64,000 bases of DNA, from positions 62,001-126,000 of the forward strand of contig NZ_JAAGPD010000007.1 in NCBI RefSeq assembly GCF_017104565.1. Direction: 5' to 3'. A model generated the notes under the pieces. The model saw only the letters and a list, made by a program, of their open reading frames with translations, was not told the origin of the DNA and ran no database searches. Below, piece after piece: positions 48,187 to 58,078 of the stretch (position 1 is its first letter; each line of letters opens with the position of its first letter). Source of the stretch: Paraburkholderia sp. Tr-20389 (GTDB lineage Bacteria; Pseudomonadota; Gammaproteobacteria; Burkholderiales; Burkholderiaceae). Made by a program: the position numbers and the translations under genes.

Positions 48187-49779
48187 TCAGAGTTCTTCGT
48201 AAAGCGGCAGCGTCAGAAACTCGGTGAAGTGCTCCGACGTCGACATGTCGCCGAAGATTTGCGCGGCGCGAACATACGGCGCGGTATCGCCCGCGATTGC
48301 CGCCTTCACCTTGTCGAGTTCCTGCACCGTCAGATCGCGCACGAGTTCGGCTGTCACCTTGCGGCCGTCGTCGAGCTTGCCCTTCGGCGAGCGGATCCAT
48401 TGCCACACCTGCGAGCGCGAGATTTCCGCCGTCGCGGCATCTTCCATCAGGTTGTGAATCGGCACGCAGCCATTGCCTGCTAGCCACGAACCCAGGTAGT
48501 GAATGCCGACGTTGATGTTGTTGCGCAGACCCGCCTCGGTGATGGGCGCTTCCGGACGGAAGTCGAGCAGATCCTTGCCCGTCACCTGTACATCGTCGCG
48601 CTGCTTGCCGATCTGATTCGGCTTGTCGCCCAGCACCTTCACGAATTCTTCCATCGCAATGGGCACGAGTCCGGGGTGTGCGACCCAGCCGCCGTCGTAA
48701 CCATCTGTCGCGTCGCGTGCTTTGTCCGAGCGCACACCGGCCATTGCTTTGTCGTTGGCTGCCGCGTCGCTCTTGATCGGGATCAGCGCGCTCATGCCGC
48801 CGATCGCCGGCGCATTGCGTCGGTGACAGGTCTTCAGCAGTTGCAGCGCGTACGCACGCATGAACGGCACCGTCATCGTGATCTGCGAGCGATCCGCGAG
48901 GCAGAAGTCCTTGTCGTTCTTGAACTTCTTGATCGCCGAGAAGATATAGTCCCAACGTCCCGCGTTCAGGCCCGAGCTGTGTTCGCGCAGTTCGTACAGA
49001 ATCTCATCCATTTCGAACGCGGCCAGGATCGTTTCGATCAGCACGGTCGCGCGGATCGTGCCGCGCGGCACGCCGACGGCTTCCTGCGCGGCGACGAAGA
49101 TGTCGTTCCACAGACGCGCTTCGAGATGGCTCTCCATCTTCGGCAGATAGAAGTAGGGGCCCGTGCCGCGCGAGAGTTGCTCTTTCGCGTTGTGATGCAG
49201 GAACAGCGCGAAGTCGAAGATGCCGCCCGACACGCGTTGCCCGTCGACGGTCACGTGCTTCTCGTCGAGATGCCAGCCGCGTGGACGCACGATCAGCGTC
49301 GCGATCCTGTCGTTGAGCCTGTACGACTTGCCGTTCTGCTCCAGCGAGATCGTGCGGCGCACCGCTTCCTTCAGATTGATATGCCCCGTGATCTGGTTGT
49401 CCCAGCTCGGCGCATTCGAATCCTCGAAGTCGGTCATGTACGAATCCGCGCCCGAATTCAGCGCATTGATGATCATCTTCCGCTCGATGGGACCCGTGAT
49501 CTCGACGCGGCGGCATTGCAGGTCTTGCGGCAGCGGCGCGATGGTCCAGTCGCCTTCGCGGATGGCTCGGGTCTCGGCGAGGAAGTCCGGGCGCTCGCCG
49601 GCGTCGAGACGCTGCGCACGCTCGGCGCGCAGTTTCAGCAGTTGCTGGCGACGCGGCTCGAATGTCCTGTGCAGGGCGGCGACGAGTTCAAGCGCTTGAG
49701 GCGTCAGAATTGCCTCAAAGCCGGGCTTGATTTCGCCGGTGATGTTCATGCCCTGCGGGAGCGACAACGTGTTCGCCAT
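48187..49779 (-). CDS. aceB: Malate synthase A
   Basis: Malate synthase condenses glyoxylate with acetyl-CoA, the second step of the glyoxylate shunt. The 530-residue length matches isoform A. Typical segments are TDFEDSNAPSWDNQITGHIN near residue 118, RATVLIETILAAFEMDEIL near residue 250 and the C-terminal GCVPIHNLMEDAATAEISR. ATG 49779 has a strong aaggaga site; the 17-residue upstream extension is rejected. Isocitrate lyase is encoded 2.7 kb away on the same strand. Confidence 0.96.
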   Translation of the reverse strand: MANTLSLPQGMNITGEIKPGFEAILTPQALELVAALHRTFEPRRQQLLKLRAERAQRLDAGERPDFLAETRAIREGDWTIAPLPQDLQCRRVEITGPIERKMIINALNSGADSYMTDFEDSNAPSWDNQITGHINLKEAVRRTISLEQNGKSYRLNDRIATLIVRPRGWHLDEKHVTVDGQRVSGGIFDFALFLHHNAKEQLSRGTGPYFYLPKMESHLEARLWNDIFVAAQEAVGVPRGTIRATVLIETILAAFEMDEILYELREHSSGLNAGRWDYIFSAIKKFKNDKDFCLADRSQITMTVPFMRAYALQLLKTCHRRNAPAIGGMSALIPIKSDAAANDKAMAGVRSDKARDATDGYDGGWVAHPGLVPIAMEEFVKVLGDKPNQIGKQRDDVQVTGKDLLDFRPEAPITEAGLRNNINVGIHYLGSWLAGNGCVPIHNLMEDAATAEISRSQVWQWIRSPKGKLDDGRKVTAELVRDLTVQELDKVKAAIAGDTAPYVRAAQIFGDMSTSEHFTEFLTLPLYEEL

Positions 49780-49855
49780 GATTTCTCCTTGGTCGGTCAG
49801 TTTCAAAAATGCGGGTGATGCGATTGCCATGCGTCTTTTTAGTCAGCTGATGCCG

Positions 49856-50644
49856 TCATGCGCCAGGGCTGTGGCGCGTGCGGCTGCCTTTCTCCCGTCT
49901 GGCCGCCTTGTCAGCCTTCTCGGGTGAGGGCTGGTTTTCGATGAATGCGATCAGTTCGTTCATGCTCCTGCCGGTGCCGTGCGGCGTGACGCCCAGTTCT
50001 TCGACGGGCGCGCCCAGCCGGTTGAGCCAGAACACCGTGTAGCCGAACCAGTTCGCGCCGCTCGCGTCCCAGCCGTTCGACGACACGAACACGATGTCGC
50101 GCGCGGTCGCGCCGAATGCCTGGGTGCCGAGTGCGTAGGTCGCGGGCGCCGGTTTGAACGCGCGCACCGCGTCCACCGACAGCACGTGGTCGAACAGTCC
50201 CGACATGCCCGCGCTCTTTACCGCGATGTCGAGCATCTGCGGATTGCCGTTCGAGAGAATCGCGAGGCCGGTCTGCAACTCGCGCAGTCGCCGCAATGCG
50301 GGCAGCACGTCGGGAAACGCGGACAGGCAGGCATATTCGTCCATCAGGCGTTTTTCGCCCGCCGCGTTCAACGAGAGGCCAAGCTTGCGTGCGGAAAAGC
50401 GCAGCGCATCGAGCGTGATGTTCCAGAACGGCTGGTAGTGCGCGCCGGCGGGATCCGCGGCCGTGCGCAACTGCGTGTATTCGATCTGTTTTTGCCGCCA
50501 CAACTGCGAGAGCGCATCGCCGTGGCCCGGAAACATCTGCTCCGCGGCAGCGACGACGGAATGCACGTCGAACAACGTGCCGTAGGCGTCGAAGATCACT
50601 GCTTTCGGGTACTGCGTGGGAGAGAGTGTCGTTGTGGCCGACAT
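49856..50644 (-). CDS. Haloacid dehalogenase type II (HAD superfamily)
   Basis: A 262-residue hydrolase resembling L-2-haloacid dehalogenases. The nucleophile Asp is in AVIFDAYGTLFDVHSVV near residue 20; the second motif is AILSNGNPQMLD, the Lys motif is FKPAPATYALG, and the last motif is FVSSNGWDASGANWFGYTVF. The pattern fits true dehalogenases, but the physiological substrate is not established. ATG 50644 (MSATTTLS) is chosen with ggag upstream; ATG 50659 is an alternative. It is upstream of aceB and divergent from a LysR regulator. Confidence 0.87.
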   Translation of the reverse strand: MSATTTLSPTQYPKAVIFDAYGTLFDVHSVVAAAEQMFPGHGDALSQLWRQKQIEYTQLRTAADPAGAHYQPFWNITLDALRFSARKLGLSLNAAGEKRLMDEYACLSAFPDVLPALRRLRELQTGLAILSNGNPQMLDIAVKSAGMSGLFDHVLSVDAVRAFKPAPATYALGTQAFGATARDIVFVSSNGWDASGANWFGYTVFWLNRLGAPVEELGVTPHGTGRSMNELIAFIENQPSPEKADKAARREKGSRTRHSPGA

Positions 50645-50797
50645 TGCCGTGCGCTCCATCAGAGGTCGGGATCGATTTTATTCGTGACGGCTTGTGCTAA
50701 AAAAGACAGTAAAGATCACTTGATCTTTTACTTTCATCAACCTAATCTGACGCGCATCTACTTTTTGCGCGCGATCGATGCGCCCACTCATCCGCAG

Positions 50798-51700
50798 ATG
50801 GACCGCTTCAAGCAGATCGAGACCTTCGTGACCGTCGCGGCGCGCGGCAGCCTGTCGGCGGCGGCGCAGGCGGAAGGCGTGGCGCCCGCCATCATCGGAC
50901 GCCGTATCGACGCGCTCGAGGAACGCCTCGGGGTCAAACTGCTCGTGCGTACCACGCGCCGCATCACGCTGACCTACGAAGGCTCCGCGTTCCTCGAAGA
51001 CTGTCAGCGGATCATTCACGACATGCAGAACGCCGAAGCCAGCGTGTCGGCGGGCGGCGTCAAGGCGAGCGGCCATTTGCGCGTATCGGCGCCGGCGGGC
51101 TTCGGTCGTCGACACGTCGCACCGCTCGTGCCCGCGTTCACGGTTGCGCATCCCGACGTATCGATTTCTCTCGATCTGTCCGACCGCATGGTCGATCTCG
51201 TCAACGAAGGATTCGACTGCGCGATCCGGCTCGGCGAATTGCCGGACTCGTCTCTGGTGTCGTTGAAGCTCGGTGAGAACCGTCGCGTCTGTGTCGCGTC
51301 GCCGGCTTATCTCGCGCGCCGGGCGCCGCCGCAGACACTCGCCGATCTCGCGCACCACAACTGTCTCGCGCTCGGCGCAAGCGCGAACCAGCAACGCGGC
51401 TGGGTGTTCCAGCAGGGCGACAAGGTCGTGACGATCAAGGTCTCGGGCACGATGGATTGCTCGGACGGCGCAGTGCTGCACGAGTGGTGCCTGGAAGGCT
51501 ATGGGCTCGCGTGGCGCTCGTGGTGGGAAGTCGGCGCGGACATCGCGGCGGGACGGCTCGTCAGCGTGCTCGACGATCATGCGGCACCGCCCATCGGCAT
51601 TCATGCCGTGTTTCCGCAGCGGCGGCATCTGCCGCTGCGCGTGCGTCTTTTCCTGGATTTTCTCAAGCATACCTACGGCAATCCGGCGTACTGGATCTGA
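50798..51700 (+). CDS. LysR-family transcriptional regulator
   Basis: A 300-residue regulator with an N-terminal winged HTH (FKQIETFVTVAARGSLSAAA, then GVAPAIIGRRIDALEERLGV) and a periplasmic-binding-like effector domain from about residue 90. The frame runs far upstream, but ATG 50798 gives the classic LysR start. It is divergent from the HAD dehalogenase gene, ~150 bp apart, the usual geometry for control of that gene and perhaps aceB; the effector is unknown. Confidence 0.9.
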   Translation: MDRFKQIETFVTVAARGSLSAAAQAEGVAPAIIGRRIDALEERLGVKLLVRTTRRITLTYEGSAFLEDCQRIIHDMQNAEASVSAGGVKASGHLRVSAPAGFGRRHVAPLVPAFTVAHPDVSISLDLSDRMVDLVNEGFDCAIRLGELPDSSLVSLKLGENRRVCVASPAYLARRAPPQTLADLAHHNCLALGASANQQRGWVFQQGDKVVTIKVSGTMDCSDGAVLHEWCLEGYGLAWRSWWEVGADIAAGRLVSVLDDHAAPPIGIHAVFPQRRHLPLRVRLFLDFLKHTYGNPAYWI

Positions 51701-51926
51701 AGGCAGCGCGTCGAACCGCGCACGGGTTTCCGATATGCGGACATGCCCGCAGGCACGGCTTGCACGACATTCCGGCGCACTACAATCGTTTTGACAGCCC
51801 GCCGCGCGGCGTTTCGACCGCTGCGGCGCAGGCGCTTGCACGCGTTGGCCGGCCATCGTTTGTGTTCGTCAAGGCACGGCGGCACGCGCGTGCATTCCAC
51901 ACCTGCAGTCGACGACGGAGGGCACC

Positions 51927-52361
51927 ATGTTCAAGCACATCCTCGTTCCGACCGATGGTTCGGACCTGTCGAAGAAGGCGATCGACGGCGCAATCGATCT
52001 CGCCCAGGCCGTCGGCGCGCGCGTCACCGCCTATGCGTGTCTGCCGCAATATCCGTACTCGCCGTTTTCCGAAGTCGTGATCGAGCCGCCCGTCGATTTT
52101 CAGGACCGCAGCGAGCGCGAGGCACGCCAGCATCTGCAGGAAGTCGAGGAGGCGGCGCGCGGCGCGGGTGTCGAATGCACGAGCCAGACGAGCGTGCATC
52201 CGTCGCCGTATCTCGGCATCATCGAAGCAGCCGAGCAGGGCGGCTGCGATGTGATCTTCATGGCGTCGCACGGGCGGCGCGGGCTCGGCAGTCTGCTGAT
52301 CGGCAGCGAGACGCAGCGCGTGCTCACGCATACGAAAATCCCCGTGATCGTGTATCGCTAG
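51927..52361 (+). CDS. Universal stress protein (UspA family)
   Basis: A 144-residue UspA-fold protein beginning MFKHILVPTDGSDLSKKAID. The ATP-binding signature G-2x-G-9x-G/S appears in GRRGLGSLLIGSETQRVLTH near residues 113-132, so this is an ATP-binding type. Such proteins help survive starvation and oxidative stress in the cytoplasm. It sits alone between the LysR gene and convergent aceA. Confidence 0.92.
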   Translation: MFKHILVPTDGSDLSKKAIDGAIDLAQAVGARVTAYACLPQYPYSPFSEVVIEPPVDFQDRSEREARQHLQEVEEAARGAGVECTSQTSVHPSPYLGIIEAAEQGGCDVIFMASHGRRGLGSLLIGSETQRVLTHTKIPVIVYR

Positions 52362-52367
52362 CGTGAA

Positions 52368-52400
52368 AAAACGCGCGCCAGTGATCACTGGCGCGCGTTT
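52368..52400. terminator. Perfect palindrome between usp and aceA
   Basis: A long uninterrupted dyad (aaacgcgcgccagt... with its complement, centred on tgatca) lies 6 bp after the usp stop with A-rich and T-rich ends. It can form a stem on either transcript, so it is probably a shared terminator. Confidence 0.65.
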
Positions 52401-52493
52401 ACCGGAACGAAGGGAACCAGTCCGCTGCGGGGCCGGTGGTGCTGCACGAGAGGCGGCCTGTCGTTCCAGCCGGTTCCAGCCGGCTCAAGCGCT

Positions 52494-53798
<1,305 letters not shown>

Positions 53799-54101
53799 GG
53801 CGTGCTCCTTTTGTGCCTTGAAGTAGGTTCGATGGACTCTTGGCTTTTGCGAAGCGAAGGTGCCGTAGGCGTTTCGTTTCGTGAAGTCTTATATAAGAGT
53901 CTAGGCAAAAGGCGAAGGGCATGACAGACGCGACCAAGTCTTTTTAGGTGATTTTTATTCGTTATTATTCAATGATTTGATTCGCAAATTCCACAATAAG
54001 AAATGAACTTTTCTATGCTGCAATCGTGCTTCTTGTGCCGCGCAACACAATTTTTTACGACGCAAAAAAATTTTCCGCATTGTGAAATGTGTGTCGATGC
54101 G
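53799..54101. other. AT-rich region between rhlE and aceA
   Basis: About 300 bp, clearly richer in A/T than the rest of the window, serve as leader and promoter region of aceA on the minus strand. A 10-bp palindrome cttatataag (53888-53897) lies 90-100 bp upstream of the aceA start and could include its -10 element. No gene is supported here. Confidence 0.5.
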
Positions 54102-54130
54102 AAAAAAAACCGACGCCGGAGCGTCGGTTT
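54102..54130 (-). terminator. Rho-independent terminator after the RhlE-type helicase gene
   Basis: On the minus strand, aaaccgacgc, a tccg loop and gcgtcggttt are followed by TTTTT, 28 bp beyond the helicase stop. Confidence 0.88.
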
Positions 54131-54158
54131 CCTGATTCAGCGCGATTCCCGCAGCGGC

Positions 54159-55871
54159 TTAGTCGCCGCGGCGCGAGTTGCGCGGACCGTCGTTGCGACG
54201 TGCGCCGTAGCCGCCGTCGCGCGAATAGCCGCCTTCGCGGTTGCCGCGATAGCCTTCGCTGCGATAGCCGCCTTCACGGTTGCCGCCTGCCGGCTTGTCG
54301 CCCCAGCTGCGGCCGCCGCCATTGCCACCGTCACGTGCACCGTAACCACCGCCATTGCCGGCGTCGCGTGCACCGTAACCGCTGCCATTGCCGCCGTCGC
54401 GTGCGCCATAACCGCCGCGATTGCCGTCGCGCGAGCCGTAGCCGCCGCCGTTGCCGTTACCATCGCGCGAGCCGTAGCCCGGCTTGCCACCGAAACGGCG
54501 ACCACCGTTGCCGCCGCCCGGGCGGCCACGGCCGCCGAAGCCGCCACGGCCGCCTGCGGGCGGTGCCTTGCGCGGCTCGAAGCCTTCGACCACGTTGACG
54601 GGCAGCGGGGCGCGCACGAAACGCTCGATACGCTTGAGCGCGCCTTGCTCGGCGTGATGCACGAGGCTCACCGCGATGCCCGAACGGCCTGCGCGGCCCG
54701 TGCGGCCGATACGGTGCACGTAGTCTTCCGCGAACTTCGGCAGATCGTAGTTGAACACGTGCGTGATGCCGGGGATGTCGATGCCGCGCGCTGCGACGTC
54801 GGTTGCGACCAGCACGCGCACACGACGCTCGCGCAATGCGCGGATCGTGCGGTTGCGTGCGCCTTGCGGCAGGTCGCCGTGCAGGGCAGCCGATTCGAAA
54901 CCGGCGTCGGCGAGACGGCCGGCAAGCATGTCGGCGTCGCTCTTGGTCGCGGTGAAGACGATTGCCTGGTCGAGACCGTCGGCACGCAGCAGATGGTCGA
55001 GCAGACGATCCTTATGGTCGCGGTCGTCGACGTAATGCACCGTCTGCGCGATGTTCGTGCGCTGTTCGATGTGCTGCTTGATCTCGATGCGCTCCGGATC
55101 CTTCAGCAGACGGCCCGTCAGCGAGCCGATCTTGCCGTCGAGCGTCGCCGAGAACAGCATGGTCTGACGCGAAGCGGGCGTTGCGGCGACGATCGTGTCG
55201 ATGTCGTCGATGAAGCCCATGTCGAGCATGCGGTCAGCTTCGTCGAGCACGAGCATCTGCAGTTGCGACAGGTCGATACGGCCGCGCTCCAGATGGTCGA
55301 TCAGACGGCCCGGCGTGGCGACGAGAATTTCGGGGTTCTTGGCGAGCAGCATCAGCTGCTGGCCGTAGGCGACGCCGCCCAGGATGCTGACGGTGCGCAG
55401 ACGGCGCAGATGCTTGCCGTACGTGGAAGCAGCCGTCGTCACCTGCATCGCGAGTTCGCGGGTCGGCGTGAGAACCAGCAGGCCCGGACGTGCGACCGGC
55501 TGCGGACGGCGGCCACGGCCGGCGGCGTTGTTGTCGCGCGGTTCGCGCGGCTGGCTGGCCTGCGTTTTTTGCAGCTGGGCGAAACGCTCGATGGCGGGCA
55601 GCATGAACGCAGCCGTCTTGCCCGAACCCGTCGGGCTCGAGACCAGCAGGTCGCGGCCAGCGATGCCGGCGGGAATGGCGCGCTGCTGAACGGGCGTCGG
55701 CGATTTGTAGCCGGCTGCCGTCAGCGCAGAGACGATCTCCGCCGACAGACCCAGCTCAACGAACGTCGGGCCGGTCGTTTCGGTGGCTTGCACGGCCGTT
55801 TCCGGCGTGTCGAGACCGAGGGCTTGATCGGCGATGGCGTTCAGCGGGCTGGAGATATTGCTCGAAGTCAT
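54159..55871 (-). CDS. rhlE: DEAD-box RNA helicase, RhlE type, with Gly-rich tail
   Basis: A 570-residue RNA helicase, probably in rRNA or mRNA remodelling. The core (residues ~35-415) shows the Q motif FVELGLSAEIVSALTAAGY, SSPTGSGKTAAFMLP, TPTRELAMQV, VLDEADRMLDMGF, SATL and HRIGRTGRAGRSG. The last ~150 residues are almost only Gly, Arg, Asn, Asp and Tyr in repeats such as GYGARDGGNGSG and GYGSRDGNG, an RGG/GYG-type disordered RNA-binding tail longer than usual. RhlE is preferred over DeaD from the short C-terminal globular part; this is moderately sure. Confidence 0.9.
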   Translation of the reverse strand: MTSSNISSPLNAIADQALGLDTPETAVQATETTGPTFVELGLSAEIVSALTAAGYKSPTPVQQRAIPAGIAGRDLLVSSPTGSGKTAAFMLPAIERFAQLQKTQASQPREPRDNNAAGRGRRPQPVARPGLLVLTPTRELAMQVTTAASTYGKHLRRLRTVSILGGVAYGQQLMLLAKNPEILVATPGRLIDHLERGRIDLSQLQMLVLDEADRMLDMGFIDDIDTIVAATPASRQTMLFSATLDGKIGSLTGRLLKDPERIEIKQHIEQRTNIAQTVHYVDDRDHKDRLLDHLLRADGLDQAIVFTATKSDADMLAGRLADAGFESAALHGDLPQGARNRTIRALRERRVRVLVATDVAARGIDIPGITHVFNYDLPKFAEDYVHRIGRTGRAGRSGIAVSLVHHAEQGALKRIERFVRAPLPVNVVEGFEPRKAPPAGGRGGFGGRGRPGGGNGGRRFGGKPGYGSRDGNGNGGGYGSRDGNRGGYGARDGGNGSGYGARDAGNGGGYGARDGGNGGGRSWGDKPAGGNREGGYRSEGYRGNREGGYSRDGGYGARRNDGPRNSRRGD

Positions 55872-56301
55872 GAGAATCCTTGAAACATGGGAAATAACAC
55901 GTCGGCGCCAATCGGCATACCCAAGTCGTCGGATTCAGCGAGCAAAAAATCAGCGAGCAAATCGAAAAACGGGGGCAACTCGCAACAATGAAGGCGAGTT
56001 TCTCGTTAGAAGCTGTATCGAATGCGACAGGCCGGAATTGGCTTGCCGCCAGCCTGGACTTGCGGCCCGTGGGGCCTTGCAGGAGGGGACAGGTTCTAAA
56101 CTGGATTGGAGCAAAACGCTACGAGGCGCTCTTTCCGCCAACGCCGCCGGAACGAACCGGACACGAGCGGTGAAGCGCGAGCCAGCATTATATCGATTTT
56201 TGCTGCACCGCGCCACCGTTAAGAACCTTCCGAGTGAAAGTGCTTAATTCGTGAGAAGAATGTGGAGATGTCGGTCGCAGTGTGCGGTCGCTTGCGGCCT
56301 A
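55872..56301. other. Intergenic region upstream of rhlE
   Basis: A 430-bp gap between the helicase gene and the acyl-CoA-binding protein gene, both on the minus strand. It should contain the rhlE promoter and leader. Short open frames give arginine-rich, unrecognisable peptides, and no hairpin or promoter stands out. Confidence 0.45.
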
Positions 56302-56571
56302 TCAGGCTGCCGTGCCGTTTTTCAGCGACTCGACGAGTTCGACGTATTGCTGCTTCGCCGTGTCGGATGCCGTGCCTTGCAGCGCGGCCCACGCATCGTA
56401 CTTGTACTTGCCGACGATATCGGTGAAGCCCGGTTTGTCGCCGTGCACGTCGCCGTCGGTGGCCTGCTTGAAGAGCGCGTACAGGCGCAGCAGCGTGAGA
56501 TTGCCCGGACGCTCCGGCAGTTGCTTCACGTCGTCTTGTGCCTGGGCGAAGAGACCGTTCACGTCGCTCAT
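56302..56571 (-). CDS. Acyl-CoA-binding protein
   Basis: An 89-residue protein of the ACBP fold, which holds long-chain acyl-CoA in the cytoplasm. The family core is visible as LLRLYALFKQATDGDVHGDK, then GKYKYDAWAALQGTASDTAK and QYVELVESL at the end. ATG 56571 has ggagg close upstream; ATG 56583 is rejected because the ribosome site would lie inside the coding part. It is divergent from tsaB. Confidence 0.92.
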   Translation of the reverse strand: MSDVNGLFAQAQDDVKQLPERPGNLTLLRLYALFKQATDGDVHGDKPGFTDIVGKYKYDAWAALQGTASDTAKQQYVELVESLKNGTAA

Positions 56572-56741
56572 CGGATCCTCCATGCTTTATTCGAGATAGG
56601 GCGTCGATCATAACAAGCAGGATGCGGCGCGAGGTCGCACGAGGCTGGAGCGATTCTTCCAAACGCCGGATGTGCCGGCGGGGCACGCGTCGGCTTTTGT
56701 TCGCATCCGTCGACGCAGGGTGCCGCATTACAATAGCGGTC

Positions 56742-57587
56742 ATGACGAAAACCGTGCTGCTTGCCCTCGATACTTCGACCGAATTTTGCTCGGTCGCACT
56801 CCTGTCCGCCGAATCCGCCGACGATGCGTCCGCGGCCGAGGCGGACGCGCCTGCTCCGAAGCCGCGCGTGTGGGTGCGCCATGAAGCGACGGGCGCCGTG
56901 TCCAGCACGCGTTTGCTGCCCGCCATCCGCGAAGTGTTCGACGAAGCAGGCCTCGCACTCGCCGACTGCAACGCGATCGCGTTCGGCGCGGGGCCGGGCT
57001 CGTTCACCGGTTTGCGCACTGCAACGGGCGTCGCGCAAGGACTCGCGTTCGGGCTGAATTGCCCCGTGGTGCCCATCGGCACACTGCTCGCGTGCGCTGA
57101 AAGTGCGCGCCTGCGAGATCCGTCGGCTGTGCGCGTGCTCGCGGCGCTCGACGCGCGCATGGACGAGGTCTATTGGGCCGACTACGCATGGGACGAAGTC
57201 GCGGGCGAGTGGCGCACGGTACATCCTGCATCGCTGGCTGCACCGGATGCGCTGACGTTGCCGGATCAGCCGTTCACGCTTGCTGGTAATGCCGCGGCTG
57301 CCTTCGGCGAGCGTCTGAACGCAACAGCGGCCGCACGGCAGGTCGATCGGGAAGCCGTCCCGCACGCGCTGCCCGTGGCGTTCGCGGCACTGCGTGCATT
57401 CCGCGCCGGCCGCACGCTGCCTGCCGATCAGGCCGCGCCGGAATACATTCGCGACAAGGTTGCCCAAACCACGGAAGAGCGCATGGCGGCCAAGGCCGCG
57501 CAGGCGCAGTCGGCCGCTGCGTCGCCGGGGCAGCCGGGCCATGCAGGTAGAACAATCCGCTCCGCGCACGACGAGGGCGCGCAATGA
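56742..57587 (+). CDS. tsaB: tRNA threonylcarbamoyladenosine biosynthesis protein TsaB
   Basis: TsaB, with TsaD and TsaE, places t6A at position 37 of ANN-reading tRNAs. The 281-residue protein has the actin-like N-terminal LLALDTSTEFCSVALLS and FGAGPGSFTGLRTATGVAQG near residue 80. A ~25-residue Ala/Asp/Pro-rich insertion (SADDASAAEADAPAPKP) follows the first strands. ATG 56742 gives MTKTVLLALDTS. Its stop overlaps the rimI start (ATGA). Confidence 0.94.
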   Translation: MTKTVLLALDTSTEFCSVALLSAESADDASAAEADAPAPKPRVWVRHEATGAVSSTRLLPAIREVFDEAGLALADCNAIAFGAGPGSFTGLRTATGVAQGLAFGLNCPVVPIGTLLACAESARLRDPSAVRVLAALDARMDEVYWADYAWDEVAGEWRTVHPASLAAPDALTLPDQPFTLAGNAAAAFGERLNATAAARQVDREAVPHALPVAFAALRAFRAGRTLPADQAAPEYIRDKVAQTTEERMAAKAAQAQSAAASPGQPGHAGRTIRSAHDEGAQ

Positions 57588-58078
57588 GCGGCGTGCTGTT
57601 GGCGGACCGCTACATGTCGCCAATGACGGAAGGCGATCTCGACGAGGTCGCGGTCGTGGAGAAACTCGCCTACGAGTTTCCGTGGAGCCGGGGCAACTTC
57701 GAAGACTCGTTGCGCAACGGCTATTTCGGCGTGTGTCTGCGGCATGTGACGGGCACGTTGATCGGCTATTGCGTGCTGATGCCCGTCGTCGACGAGATGC
57801 ATCTGTTGAATCTGTGCGTCGCACCCGTCGCGCAGCATGCGGGCGCAGGCCTCGCACTGCTGCGCGAATCCGTTCGCATCGCCCATAGTGAAAAGCTCGC
57901 GGGCATGCTGCTCGAAGTGCGGCCGTCGAACCATCGCGCGATCAAGCTGTACGAGCGCTTTGGATTCACGTCGATCGGCCGTCGCAAGAACTATTATCCG
58001 GCGCGGCATCGCAGCCGGGAGGACGCCATCGTCATGCGTTTCAGTTTCGTGAAGGAGGGCGCAGATGGCGCTGCATGA
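57584..58078 (+). CDS. rimI: Ribosomal protein S18-alanine N-acetyltransferase RimI
   Basis: A 164-residue GNAT protein. RimI acetylates the N-terminal alanine of S18. The motifs are LLNLCVAPVAQHAGAGLALL near residue 75 and LEVRPSNHRAIKLYERFGFT near residue 109, with the RRKNYYP ending common to RimI. The start ATG 57584 overlaps tsaB by four bases (ATGA), the arrangement common in bacteria. The 3' end overlaps the glycosylase gene by 14 bp. Confidence 0.92.
   Translation: MSGVLLADRYMSPMTEGDLDEVAVVEKLAYEFPWSRGNFEDSLRNGYFGVCLRHVTGTLIGYCVLMPVVDEMHLLNLCVAPVAQHAGAGLALLRESVRIAHSEKLAGMLLEVRPSNHRAIKLYERFGFTSIGRRKNYYPARHRSREDAIVMRFSFVKEGADGAA

Noticed and set aside
49979-50797. 273-codon N-terminal extension of the LysR frame
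   Set aside because: It is antisense to the HAD dehalogenase gene, and the LysR domain begins cleanly at ATG 50798.
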